Assembly: GCA_964058845.1 (NCBI GenBank) | Contig: CAXKVR010000079.1 | Location: 1 to 64,000, forward strand | Source: Carex sylvatica | Lineage: Eukaryota > Streptophyta > Magnoliopsida > Poales > Cyperaceae | Direction of reading: 5' to 3' | DNA: 64,000 bases | Part shown: positions 11,738 through 24,490 of the stretch, piece after piece | Numbering within the stretch: position 1 is the stretch's first letter | How the letters are laid out: each line of letters opens with the position of its first letter | Position numbers and translations under genes: made by a program | The notes under the pieces: generated by a model | The model's input: only the letters and a program-made list of their open reading frames with translations | The model's database searches: none | Told to the model about the DNA's origin: nothing

Positions 11738-13612
11738 TCCATATATTGGTCATTAATTGAAACTGTTAAATTACAAACTTTCATGTAAATACCAATTTCA
11801 ATGTATGATTAATAAAACGTTCTCCTAATTAATAAGTTAAATCTTATCTACACTAATTAAATAATTATAAGTTATATTATATTCTGAAAATTTTACCTCA
11901 TATTGTATAATTTTTCTGACCCTGTCCTTGTCATTACATCTTGAGTCTTTTTTCCTTTTTTTTTGAGGAAAATTACATCTTGAGTTTACATTCTCTAAAT
12001 TTGGACCATCCGATTAGAATTTCAAACAATCCAGCTTAAACATGTAATGTATTGGATTCCTCTTAAAATTTGTGTCGATGTAACGAATGAATCGGATTCA
12101 AATTCAAATGATGAAATACCTTGGGTGATATGAATTCATCACACCCTATGTCCCTGGAATTCGTATCACCCTAGGTATCTGAGGTGCAAGCCAAAAATTC
12201 AGATCATTAATTCTTTTAGCTTGATGCAAATCTCAAAGGAGCTCCCCTCCTACAGTCACAACAGCTACTGAATTTGAACTGAAAATAAGTAATTAATATG
12301 GACCGTTACTTTTTCTTTTAAATTGTACCTCAGATATTTAAGTGTCCTTATCTTTGAAAAATCGCACACCGTATCTTTATGACCGTTTACTCATTTCCAA
12401 ACAGACATTATAAATACCTTAATTTTGGATGCGGGGATGAACAGTGTCACTTCTTTTCTTTACCGTCTGATACAAGATGGATGGCTCAGATTATTTTAAG
12501 ATGACGTCAGCTGACGTCACTGGGCGGAAACCCCCCCTCAAATGTCAGACCGTCTTCTCCTGAAAGATCTGCTGCCTCTTCAAAAGATCTAAAAAAAAAC
12601 ACGAAATAGGAAATCACCGCTTCCTCTCCTCTCCCGTGCGTGCATACGGCCACACCTGGATATCGATTTCTCTCTTGCTGCGCTACACGTAGCACAACCT
12701 CGCCACGTGTTCCTCTCGCTGTCACCGCCTTCTTCGGTTGGCCTATATTTCCCTGGTGTCTCCCCCTTGCTGTCAGGTTGGCCTATATTTCTTCGGTCGG
12801 CTTATAGCTGGCTGCTGTCGCTATGAGGTGGACTGTATCATTGTTTCAAATTCCACCAGGTTCGTTGCTGCTTCACCTTCGACATTGCCATTAGGTAACT
12901 TAATTGGTTCTTTATTAAAGTTAATTGGATCAGGGGTGACATTTTATCTTTATCAATGACTGGCGAGCAGTTTATATCTCGGTTTGTGCCCTAAGTCATA
13001 GTGATGCCTTTCAATTTTATGTACCTAGAGTTCAGATTTTAAAAGTAGAATAAGTAAAATAATAATAATTATTGTAACAATTAGCTGGAAAAAAAATATG
13101 TTGATTCGTATTTAACCTTCCACGATCAAATTCGCTGCTTGGGTAAAAAAAATTGACTACTAACCATCTATCTTACCATTGGCTCAGTCACCTACAAAAG
13201 AAGAGCACAAGGTTGATTGCACGGTTGCCCCTCCTATTTAACTTCAGATTTGCTAATTTAATTCCTTCTGCCTTACGATTTGTTCCTAACGGCCTATAAT
13301 TTCTCACTGCCTTACAGAGGACCGTTCAACAGGAACCTCTCCAGATTAGAGTCAGTGCTGGCAACAGAGGACCGACAGCGAGACGGACAATTTGAACGGT
13401 TGGTACTGAAATAACAGCTTCCTGTTGGAATAACAACTGATTTATTTCCAAATTTACCCCTCAATTAGCATTTTTTATTTATTGAAGAAACACTAGTCAC
13501 AGATATTAGCATAGCAAGTTTAGCTTGATGTAGTGCATGGACTATAGAATAAAAATAGCATTGTATACCGTTATTGCGCTGTATGGAGTTATTAATTTGT
13601 CAAAAATTTCAG
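11738..13612. other. Inserted segment without a recognisable intact gene
   Basis: The copy B and copy C upstream regions match up to GTGGGTGTGTCATCACAA (about 11737) and then diverge; the matching right flank (TTTTGGAGTGTCTTTATCTTTG) reappears at 16338 on the B side. This whole stretch is therefore insertion relative to C. It contains an AT-rich part, one related TTAAGTGTCCTTATCTTTGAAAAA block at 12340, and a GC-richer part (12480-12960) in which GGTTGGCCTATATTTC occurs twice, 42 bp apart. Short frames here show no family resemblance. Confidence 0.5.
12502..12519. promoter_or_regulatory. Double TGACGTCA palindrome (candidate bZIP site)
   Basis: TGACGTCAGCTGACGTCA is a perfect 18-bp palindrome made of two TGACGTCA boxes. 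TGACG/TGACGTCA is the known binding core of plant TGA-type bZIP factors. It lies about 1.1 kb upstream of the vacuolar sorting receptor fragment and might be a remnant of that gene's promoter. Function is inference. Confidence 0.45.
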
Positions 13613-16010
13613 AGGCCATGCACAGTTGCTAGAGAGAGGCGGATACTTGCAATTCATACCGCATTACATAATATGGTTTTACCCCGAGCCTTTTCGGTAC
13701 GTGCCTTCATTTGATGTTCATTCAGTTGCTTTTTAGTATAGAATTAATGTTATAGCCTAAAGTAGGATTCTGTCAGTGGTATCTCTAGATTTTGATTAAT
13801 TTTTCTAATTACAATGTTATAGGAGCATGCATTGCAAGTCGCAATGCATAAACATGGGCCAGAACAGGATTTTGGGGAGGGGTATAAGGGGAAGGATGTC
13901 GTAATAGAAAATTTGCGGCAGCTGTGTGCGCACCGTGTGGCGAATGAGAGCGGTCGGACATGGCAGTGGTGGGATTTTGTGGTCAATTATAATGCGCGCT
14001 GCTCTATGAAGGCGAAGAAGTACAGCAAGGATTGTGCTGAGACTGTGGTCAGAGATCTTGGTAAGTTTTAACTGATTACTGGTGCAAGTTCGACTGGTAC
14101 GTGTTGTACTTGCTCAGTTTTGGTACATACTGTACCAGTCATGATGTCTCTAGATTAACTTGGTTGGTATGAGTGAGGAGTCTATGTGCAATTTTGAATT
14201 GAAGTGACACATTAAAACAAAAAGACAAATTGGGTATAGTGAATCTGACCTAGCTATAAAATACGACAATATAAAAAAATATGAGAAATTGGGTATAGTA
14301 AATTCTACAATTTCCTAAATATTAGTAACATTTCTCAGGTCTACCTGTGGATAAAGTACAGAAATGCATGGGTGATCCAGAAGCTGGTACTGAGAACGCC
14401 ATGCTAAAGAAAAAACAGGAAGATCAGGTTACTCAATACTTCTAAAAAATCATATATGTCTGTACAAATAAACAATTTTCATTCCAAATTTCATTTAAAT
14501 TAATAGAAAAAGATTTTTTGCTGTTACAGGTTGGTCATGATTCACGCAGTGATGTGACAATCTTGCCTACACTGGTCATTAATAATGTTTAATATAGAGG
14601 TTTGCTCTTTTTCTTTTTGTTTAATCTCTTTTTAACTTGCCTACCTGACAGTTTAAAATTTTTGAGTAGCAAACTTTGTCTTGAATTTGAAATAGATGGT
14701 TTCAAATTTTCCTTGATATGCGATTGGTTGAAAAATAATTGAAACTAAAAAGACAAGAAAGGCTAAGATAATCAGTAAAACTGTTACATACAGACTCAAC
14801 TATACTGAATTTTGTGTTGCAAGTGACTATCCTTTCAATTCTTATAGAAACCGTAATGGATTTGTAGTCTTATTGGAAAATAATTATAATTTCTTTTGAA
14901 AAAGGTAAATTGGAGAGTACAGCTGTGCTTAAAGCCATATCTGCTGAATATAAGGAGTCGACAGAGCCTCATGTTTGCTTGAGTTAAGGTTTACTTTTTT
15001 ATATTCCTATTCAAATAAATTTTTGAACAAATATTTAACTTGATGAAGTATTGCCAGGATTTTGGTTACAATTCTTTCAAAATGATAATCAAATCTATAC
15101 TTAAATTTAATTATGCCACATTTGACATAAAAAATTTTAATGTGAAAACTACCATCACATACCAAAAGTTGTATAAATTATGCTTCAAATTACCAGCATA
15201 GCACATACCAAATGCGTCAAATTAGCAGCATATCACATACCAATTAAGCTAAATTCTGCTTCAATTTACCGCCAAATGTTGAAATCCATATTAACCTTAG
15301 TTACTGTTATGAAAGTAACAACATCGAAGCCTAGAAGGAATTAATAAACCAAAAGAACATGGTAAGAAACAGTCAATAGGTACTGTCACCTGAACCTGGT
15401 GTGTCTGTCTCTGTAATGAATAAGGTAATCTCCATGTCTTCACAATGATAATCAAATAATTTGAAACATAGATATGGAAACAAGCGAATGTCTTCACAAC
15501 AATGGCGGCTGCTGGAAAGATGTGAAATTGAATATATCTTATTGTAAGGTAAATCCGTTTCAAATTTCAAGTTTATGGCTTCCAACCTAATGAACCATAT
15601 TATCCCACAATGAATCAACAAGATTTTATTGTTATTTAAGTTTTTTTTTTTTAAGTTTATGCTGGTATTATTCAAATTTTTACGGTTATTTCTAAATCAG
15701 AGTTACTTAAAGGAATTACTTAGTGATCTCAACCTAAATGTAAGAACCCAAAATGCACAACTAACAAAAACCTGGTCCTTCATGAACTGGCCCTGATGTA
15801 ATAAATGGTGATCTCCATGATAATATCTGAACCCTCAACTGAAATTTAGTTCTATTGAAGAAAGAAAATAAAAAGGTAATTCTTTTGCTGTGCCTAATGA
15901 GTTTTCTTTTGTGTTCAAAATATTGTAGGATACTTACAGAAGTAGAGTATGTGAATGTCCATTAGTCAGAGATGTTCAGTACCAAGGAGATGGGTACAAG
16001 TCACCTGGAA
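13613..16010 (+). pseudogene. VSR: Vacuolar sorting receptor (VSR) gene fragment
   Basis: Exon-like blocks on the plus strand match successive parts of the VSR luminal domain: 13613-13696 ([17 protein letters not shown]), 13823-14060 (GPEQDFGEGYKGKDVVIENL, then a TWQWWDFV block), 14339-14427 (VQKCMGDPEAGTENA), 14530-14599 (DVTILPTLVINN), 14905-14987 (GKLESTAVLKAIS, TEPHVCL) and 15929-about 16010 (SRVCECPLVRDVQYQGDGY, an EGF-type block). Splice sites are mostly kept. It is broken: TAA at 14590-14592 sits where the family has Gln in a NxQYRG motif, another TAA follows VCLS at about 14985, the Cys-rich stretch before PEQDF is degraded, and the first EGF exon, the N-terminal PA domain and the transmembrane/cytosolic tail are missing. 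VSRs sort soluble cargo to the vacuole. Confidence 0.85.
14988..15928. other. Intron-like spacer inside the VSR fragment
   Basis: AT-rich spacer with a few near-repeats (TAGCACATACCAAATG / TATCACATACCAATTA near 15198-15245). The EGF-type exon expected here in an intact VSR gene is not found on either strand. Confidence 0.45.
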
Positions 16011-16301
16011 GTATTTCAATCCAACCATTTTATTATGTATATTTTCAAATCTTCTATTCTCATAATCTTGTATATTTTTTTCTTGAATATTACTGGTAGT
16101 CCCTTCTAGACAAATTCATGTAGCTAAAAGATTCGAGCTTTTTTCCAATGGAACAAGCAGGCCGTACCAGTATATTGTCGCATAAGTGAAGCCATCAATG
16201 CAAGGCCTAAAATTTTAGGTGGATGAATTTACCAAGTACAAGTCCGATAAGCTCGTCAGTTATGTCAAATATATTTTCACTGGCTATACAACTTCAAAAT
16301 T

Positions 16302-16330
16302 TTGCGGCGTAGCCGCAACCATGTACCTAG
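16302..16330 (+). mobile_element. Helitron 3' terminus (plus strand)
   Basis: TTGCGGC-GTA-GCCGCAA forms a 7-bp stem with a 3-nt loop at 16302-16318, followed by 12 bases ending CTAG at 16327-16330 and then T. This is the canonical Helitron 3' end (GC-rich hairpin, 10-12 nt, CTRR). It lies directly 3' of the VSR fragment in the same orientation, and downstream of it the copy B/C flank sequence resumes. The 5' TC end was not fixed; one candidate is ATCTTATCTACAC at 11850. Confidence 0.6.
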
Positions 16331-16408
16331 TGACAATAAATTTTGGAGTGTCTTTATCTTTGAAAAAACGCACCCGGACGTTTAGTCATTTGCATGTAGT
16401 CATGATCG

Positions 16409-16446
<38 letters not shown>

Positions 16447-16449
<3 letters not shown>

Positions 16450-16640
16450 TCTGGTTAAATTGCTGCTTGCAACATTTCGGCTAAAGTGCTGCCGGGGCTA
16501 TATTTTATTATGTGATGTTTAATTAACAAATTCAAACCGTTAGATATTCAATCTATATTAAAATCTACTTGGAGACCAAATTTTATATTTTTTGGAATTT
16601 TTTTACTATTTAATAAGCTGGTTTGAAAACCGCTTTTTTT
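16447..16640. repeat. Half of a fold-back MITE
   Basis: Only the left arm is present (CAAACCGTTAGATATTCAATC.., TTGGAGACCAAATTTTATA, ACTATTTAATAAGCTGGTTTG), ending in the centre block at a TATC/(TA)n tract. It is flanked by (TA)n on both sides (16410-16445 and 16650-16693). Confidence 0.65.
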
Positions 16641-16655
16641 TTATCTATATATATA

Positions 16656-16713
<58 letters not shown>

Positions 16714-16714
<1 letters not shown>

Positions 16715-17122
16715 TAAGGCTACCATACAATGCAATGCATAGGCATCTTTGTGCATTGGACTATAAATCACCGGATTCAAAGTCTAAATGACCGATCCAA
16801 ACCGTTCATCTTGTTCTCCATATTAATGTGTTTGGAGACCAAATTTTATATTTTTTGAAATTTTTTTACCATTTATTAAGTCACTTTGAAAATCGCTGAT
16901 CCAACGGTAACAGTAAAATCAAAAGGCACCATTGGATCAGCGATTTTCAAAGTGGCTTAATAGATAGTAAAAAATTTCCAAAAAATATAAAATTTGTTCT
17001 CCAAACACATTAATATGGAGAACAAGATGAACGGTTTGGATCGGTCATTTGGACTTTGAATCCGGTGATTTGTAGTTCAATGCACAAAAATGCCTATGCA
17101 TTGCAATGCATGGTAGCCTTAC
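16714..17122. repeat. Complete fold-back MITE (GTAAGGCTACCATACAATGC type)
   Basis: The left half GTAAGGCTACCATACAATGC.. and right half ..GCAATGCATGGTAGCCTTAC are inverted copies over roughly 200 bases each, meeting at the GATCCAACGGT / CCATTGGATC centre (16900-16940). It is flanked by (TA)n(GA)n on the left and (TA)n(GA)n on the right. Confidence 0.82.
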
Positions 17123-17146
17123 TATATATATAGAGAGAGAGAGAGA

Positions 17147-17557
17147 GTGACTAATATGCATTCGGTAGCATATGGGCCGAAATACATATGGTCCATATTT
17201 GAAATTTCAAAATTCAAAACATCGATTTGAACCGTTTATTTTGTTCTCCATATTAATATGTGCTTGGAGACCAAATATTACATTTTTTGAATTTTTTTAC
17301 TATTTATTAAGCCACTTTGAAAATTATTGATCCAACGGTGGCTCCTGATTTTACTGTTTTGTTAAGCCACCGTTGGATCAACAATTATCAAAGTGGATTA
17401 ATAAATAGTAAAAAAATTCAAAAAATGTAATATTTGGTCTCCAAGCACATATTAATATGGAGAACAAGATGAACAGTTTGGATTGACGTTTTGGATTTTG
17501 AAATTTCAAATTTAGACCGTATGTATTTCGGCCCATATGCTACCGAATGCATATTAG

Positions 17558-17561
<4 letters not shown>
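17147..17561. repeat. Complete fold-back MITE (GTGACTAATATGCATTCGG type)
   Basis: GTGACTAATATGCATTCGG at 17147 is mirrored by CCGAATGCATATTAGTCAC ending at 17561. The centre holds complementary GATCCAACGGTGGC / GCCACCGTTGGATC arms. The left flank is (TA)n(GA)n and the right flank is a (TA)n run of about 45 bases. Confidence 0.82.
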
Positions 17562-17605
<44 letters not shown>

Positions 17606-17606
<1 letters not shown>

Positions 17607-17640
17607 TAGTATCGTGCCCGTGCGTTGCGACGGGGACATT
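17606..17640 (-). mobile_element. Helitron 3' terminus (minus strand)
   Basis: Read on the minus strand the sequence is CCCCGTCGCAACGCACGGG (imperfect hairpin with CCCGT/ACGGG stem), then CACGATACTAG and T. This again fits the Helitron 3' end, and the GTGCCCGTGCGTTGCGACGGGG motif resembles a terminus that is common in plant genomes. The target is inside the (TA)n run right of the MITE at 17561. The 5' end, at higher coordinates, was not located, so it is unknown whether the MSI1 and coiled-coil fragments further right belong to it. Confidence 0.55.
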
Positions 17641-18058
17641 ATAAAATTAAATAAAATATGAAAAGATTTTGTTACTGATATTCATACATAATTAAGAGAG
17701 AGAAAAGAACAAAAGATAAGGCAAATAATAAAATTTATTCAATATTACAAAACATGCTGCAGCAAACCATGTTTCCTCTATTGGTTCATGACAGGTGTTG
17801 TACCAGTGGTACCAAGCCAGTACAAGAGAAATTCCTGAAAAAAAATATGAACAAGATATATAACAACCGACAAAGTAAACTACTTTTATCAGATCATTTC
17901 ATGCATATAAGAATGGTCACACCAATGCTTAAAGTTACATACAGTAAAGTTCTGACAACAAAATAAATCCGGTAGAGTTTCCAAAATGCCCTTTGTCAGA
18001 AGCAGATCCCTGTTCATGTTCATGTTCAATGCAGGTACAAACCGAAATATGAGATAAA

Positions 18059-19590
18059 CTTACCAATGCCATCCATATCATGAGTCAGAGTTGCATTTGT
18101 TGATCGTTCACCTTTAAACTCAACATAAGCATGAACACTGCAATGTTTAAAGAAAAATATATATATATATATATGAGCAGAAAAATACCAAAATTAAGAA
18201 GAACATCACCTCTTTATTAACTTTGGATGCCCCATTTATAAAGGACCAGCTATCAAATTCAATTATTTTAATTAAGTGCTAACTCTTATGCTCAATTCTA
18301 GCATAATACAATATACATCGCCTCTATTTCATATTTTCTATTTGTGTAATGCATAGTTACGGATATGCAATGTGCTAACTTGGGAAAGAATATTTGGCAT
18401 TAGCGTACCAAACTGCTGTCGTAACCAGATAAAGGAGTGCACTGGATGCAAGAACTCTATTTAGATTCAATTTAAATGTACTTCTTTGAGAGCAAATTAG
18501 TTTAACAGAGATCTAACTCCGAGAATGGACATAAAACACTGTTTAAATGAAGAGAAATAAAATAATGTAGCTAAAACAAGATATTAAAAGGAGAAAAATT
18601 TACCCTTCTTTTAGACCTAGTATTGCATGATTGAGAAGAATCTGGAGAGGATAAAAACTCTTTCAGAATTTTACTCAATTCTTTCTTTCTCTGCTCTTCA
18701 ACTACCAGCTCAGCACGCAGCTTGCATATTCTCTCCTGTGGCTGAGTTTTACAAAAAAAAAAAAGGTTTCGTGTTGCAGCCTCTGTTTCCTTAAAGGTTT
18801 CTAGTTAGCATTAGCTGAAGGCTTCAATTTTTGCATATATAGAGGGCCTTTATGGCTTTTCCGATTTTCCCAAAAAGTAGTTAGTTACAGTCTAATTTTG
18901 CAGAAGGCAGTCACAATTTTGCAGACTTGCAAAAAATTGAGGTAAGGATATGAGGTCAGTGTTGGGCAAAAGTTTTCTTTGCTTTGAGTTAGAACATTGA
19001 GTTACAGTAATTCACTACTATTAAATTGAATTAAGAGTGCACTGTTCATTATAGCGTCCATATTGGTTGCTCTTGTTCATAAAGAATGTATTTCATAAGT
19101 AGCACGTATCATGAAAAAAATTGTGAAAATACCAGCAAATAGTGGAATATTTTCTTTCAGAAAGGGGATGCAAACCTTACATTTATACATAATCTTGAGA
19201 ACTATGATCTACCAACAAATTGGATTTGAAAATCTAAACAAATTTAGCATAATTAAATTCGACCTTTTCAAGCTTGGAGGCGTAATCATTTATAATATCA
19301 GATGAAATTTCAGCTTCATCCAGATCAGGAACATATCTGTAGTGCTGCTCCCCTTAATCACCTGATAAAAATGGACAGAGAATTATGTCACTTTCTATTA
19401 GAAACGCTGAAACAGGCTAATAGACATTGATGAAGCCAATTTTTTAAAAATGATGCATTTTATTAGAGAAGCTCATTGTTAACTTGCATTCTCAAGGTCA
19501 ACTCTGATCTGAGAAGCAGCTCGTTCTTCAGATCTGACAGTCTCATATATTTTTTCGTCGTCAGTGTCAGTGGAAGGATAGTCGCGCTGT
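18059..19590 (-). pseudogene. Exon fragments of an unrecognised gene (coiled-coil rich)
   Basis: Four minus-strand blocks look like exons by codon content and splice-like borders: about 19588-19483 (RDYPSTDTDDEKIYETVRSE), 19362-19263 (HYRYVPDLDEAEISSDIIND), 18750-18603 (ERICKLRAELVVEEQRKKEL, coiled-coil heptads) and 18138-18060 (VHAYVEFKGERSTNATLTHD). I do not recognise the family. The blocks may derive from one gene because they run in the same direction with intron-sized gaps, but their frames cannot be joined with certainty. It is most likely a captured or decayed gene fragment; neighbours are fragments of other genes. Confidence 0.45.
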
Positions 19591-20050
19591 TAATAAAATG
19601 ATACACAAAAAATGAAAGATTAGGATTGAATGGCAGCAGTAATTGTTTTCTAGTTTTGCTAATATTATCTTTGTCAAAATAGAAAAATTCTATGTAAAGC
19701 ACAGTAATAGTAAGTTCCGTAATTGACAAAAGATAAAATAGTAAAATAATAGTATGTTGTAATCTTCTTACCTCATTAGACTTAGATGGACCACGCAAAA
19801 TAAAAATAACTATGTTTAATAAAATCAATCTCCTTGGATAATATTACCTAGAAGCAAACCCCGTGCAATGACTGTCTACATCATGGATCCAATAACATTA
19901 TTGCATCTACACAGCATATAACTTTCCAAAAAAATGCAATTACCTTGCACCCAGGTGCAAATCTGAACAGGTAAAGTTGAGTACCTAACTTTCTTTACTC
20001 ATGTTTATTTATTCATTCATATTATCATTCTTTTTTTTTTTCTGTTCCAG

Positions 20051-20213
20051 AGAGTTTCAGGCAGTATTTTGAGAAATATGGTGAGATAATGGACTGGGTT
20101 ATAATGGTAGACAAGGTTACTCGCAAGCCTCGTGAGTTTGGACTTGTTACCTTTGCTGACCTGTCTTTGTTGACCAAGTTTTCGAGGATGAGCATGTCAT
20201 AGATGGTCGAAGT
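20051..20213 (+). pseudogene. RRM-type RNA-binding protein exon fragment (hnRNP-like), frameshifted
   Basis: The block reads FRQYFEKYGEIMDWVIMVDK, then REFGLVTFADLS, which corresponds to the middle of an RRM (beta2 and the RNP1 octamer region, here altered from the usual GFGFVTF). After TCTTTG a one-base loss changes the frame: VDQVFEDEHVIDGRSV continues in another frame before a GTAAG donor at about 20214. The N-terminal KLFVGG part and the second RRM are absent. It resembles plant heterogeneous nuclear ribonucleoprotein 1-like genes. It lies opposite in strand to the MSI1 and coiled-coil fragments. Confidence 0.75.
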
Positions 20214-20860
20214 GTAAGTTTTCAGAGAGTTCAGTATCAGTGTGGTACTAATGTACTTGATTCATCATCAACTTCGTAACTGTGACCAAAGATAGAACTT
20301 TAACAATATGAGCTTAGTTAATTGGTGTTTTACTATCGTAGAATCTATGTTGGTAAGAGTCAGACCTGTTCTGGTCTGCACTGGTGGTCGGTACGTGTTT
20401 AAATAATAAATTTTACCAAGGAATACCAGTCACAACTTATAGCCATCTCTCTCTCGCTCTCTCGCCTCAGACCAAGGAATACTGAACTATCTAGTTTGCA
20501 TCCTACCACATTGAGGAGGTATACCAGTCACAACTTATAGCCAAGTTTGAAGAATTGAAGGTCTAACTCCCTACGACCTTAGATCCAATCAAGATACAAA
20601 AGCGAAGCGAATTTGATGAAATATACACATATCTCAGCGGGTTGGACAGAAGCTATGAGGCGGTCCAGTGACACATCCTCTCCTTTCCCACCCCTCTCGA
20701 CTTCACATTCATCGTGGCCAACGTACAATGGGCGCATCTTTACTGGGATTGGTGCTGGTACTAATTCTAAATGGCGCAGGTCTGAAGCGAGAGAGGGAGA
20801 GAGAGATGGCAGAGACCTTTTAGAGTTGGGAGATCATAATAAAGCCTCCACTATTAATCA

Positions 20861-22520
<1,660 letters not shown>

Positions 22521-22920
22521 AAAATGCTAATATGCTACGTATAGCATAGAGGGCCTCCGTGCAACGGCTCAATATTTGAGTTTTTAAAATTTTAACGGTC
22601 GATCCAAACCGTTCAAGATGATCTCCATATGAATATGTACTTGCAAACCAAATTTTGCATTTTTAAGAATTTTTTTACTATTTTTTTAGATGGGTAGAAA
22701 ATCACTTGATCTGAAAATTTTGTACCATTCAGATTAAGTGATTTTCTACCTATCCAAAAAAATAGTAAAAAAATTATAAAAATGTAAAATTTGGTTTGCA
22801 AGTACATATTCATATGAAGATCATGTTGAACGGTTCGGATCGACCGTTAGGATTTTGAAAACTAAAATATTGTGCTGTTGTACGGAGGCTCTCTATGCTA
22901 TGTGTAGTATCGTAGCCAAC
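22521..22920. repeat. Fold-back MITE with GATAGGTAGAAAATC-type centre
   Basis: Left GCTACGTATAGCATAGAGGGCC and right GGAGGCTCTCTATGCTATGTGTAGTATCGTAGC are inverted. The centre carries GGGTAGAAAATCACTTGATC and its complement, the same centre type as the elements at 7421 and 826. Confidence 0.75.
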
Positions 22921-22951
22921 TCCTATATATATATATATATAGAGAGAGAGA

Positions 22952-23372
22952 GGTTGGCTACTATGCTTATATAAGCATATCCCCACATATGCTTATAACT
23001 CATTTTTGTGTTTCCAATGTCCAAATGGTCGATCGGAACCGTTCATCTTGTTCTCCATATTAATATGTTCTTAGAGACCAAATTTTACATTTTTCTGAAT
23101 TTTTTTACTATTTATTAAATCACTTTGAAAATCGCTGATCCAACGGTGGCTTAACAAAACAGTAAAATCAGAAGCCACCGTTGGATCAGAAATTTTCAAA
23201 TTGGCTTAATAAATAGTAAAAAAATTCAGAAAAATGTAAAATTTGGTCTCCAAGAACATATTAATATGGAGAACAAGATGAACGGTTCCGATCGACCATT
23301 TGGACATTGGAAACACAAAAATGAGTTATAAGCATATGTGGGGATATGCTTATATAAGCATAGTAGCCAACC
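22952..23372. repeat. Complete fold-back MITE (GGTTGGCTACTATGC type)
   Basis: The ends GGTTGGCTACTATGCTTATATAAGC and the inverted GCTTATATAAGCATAGTAGCCAACC are perfect over at least 25 bases, and complementarity continues to the GATCCAACGGTGGC / GCCACCGTTGGATC centre. It is flanked by (TA)n(GA)n on the left and (TA)n on the right. Confidence 0.85.
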
Positions 23373-23401
23373 TCTATATATATATATATATATATATATA
23401 G

Positions 23402-23642
23402 TGTGTGACTACTATGCATTTGGTACCACTTCGGCCGAAGTGCTACCGGTCCAAATTTCAAATTTCAAAATCCAAAAAGTCGATGTGAACCGTTAGATGT
23501 GATCTCTATATTGAAATGTGCTTGGAGACCAAATTTTATATTTTTTGAATTTTTTTACTATTTAGTAAACCACTTTGAAAATCGCTGATCCAATAGTGGC
23601 TTAACAAAACAGTAAAATTAGAAGCCACCGTTAGATCAGCGA
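23402..23642. repeat. Half fold-back MITE abutting an inverted intron-1 repeat
   Basis: Left arm TGTGTGACTACTATGCATTTGG to the centre GCCACCGTTAGATCAGCGATC; the right arm is replaced abruptly at 23643 by the sequence described next. Confidence 0.65.
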
Positions 23643-24357
23643 TCAGCTGGGTAAATTTGTGAGTGTTGAAATTTAGAAGGAAAACATATGATATTATGAA
23701 TTAGCAAGGGAAACACGTAATTTCGAGATGTTTGAAGGGTATACATGAAATCCCCCCTTTCTTTTTAAAGCTCTTTAGATTTTTTTGGTCAAATAAAGCT
23801 CTTTAGTTTATGTGCGTAACTGAACAGCTTGGTACCAGTAGGAAGTAGTCATTATTGGTGACATTATTGGTGACATTGAGGGGCCATTATTATATATTTA
23901 TATTTTTAAATTTAATAATTTAATAAATATTCATGACTCCATTCAAATAAGCATAATATTATGTTATACATATTACTTTTTTATATGAATTCTTTATTAT
24001 TTAGTTAACGAATTGAATTAGTTAGAAAGAGATATTCATTTTTATTTTTATTTTTTTACTTTATAAAAAAACTATTAGTTAGAATTGATTGTAATTTTGT
24101 ATTTGATTTTTATATTAGCATTGTGATTGCATATGCATGAAATGATGAGTTTTGATGATCTATTGTAAAAATAATAAAATTATTATATTAGTATTATTCG
24201 TTATTCACCTGCTACCGTTTCGTTACCCGTTAATCTTAATGGATATGTATAGAGTAGGATAAGGCTAATTTTTAATGGGTATGAATAATATTAATTCTTA
24301 ATGGGTATATGGATTTGATGCTTCCGCCTGTACTGTGTCGTACCCATTGACACTCCT
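23643..24357 (-). repeat. Inverted copy of the intron-1 repeat, followed by a hAT-like end
   Basis: 23643-23960 is the reverse complement of about 105-345 in copy A. The remainder is AT-rich and contains ACGGGTATGGGT-like motifs; it ends TACCCATTGACACTCCTA at 24357, the complement of a TAGGAGTGTCAATGGGTA terminus typical of hAT-like MITEs. No gene is seen. Confidence 0.5.
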
Positions 24358-24360
24358 AGT

Positions 24361-24490
24361 TTTACCACATATTACAAAAATAATATACTATATAGATACT
24401 TCCTTTTTTAGGAGGGTTCAAATGTTTTCATCATACCTTTGCTTTTTATTTTTCTAATAACAAAGTTTTAAAACTTATATGTCAAAATAA
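24361..24490 (-). repeat. Dispersed repeat, inverted partner of 28465-28600
   Basis: On the minus strand this reads TTATTTTGACATATAAGTTTTAAAA..ATGATGAAAACATTTGAACCCTCC..ATCTATATAGT, closely matching plus-strand 28465-28600. Its inner edge lies inside exon 7 of copy C and supplies that gene's present stop codon. Confidence 0.7.

Noticed and set aside
16400..17605. (TA)n runs as CRISPR-like or centromeric arrays
   Set aside because: They are simple dinucleotide microsatellites bordering MITEs; there are no spacers or higher-order monomers.
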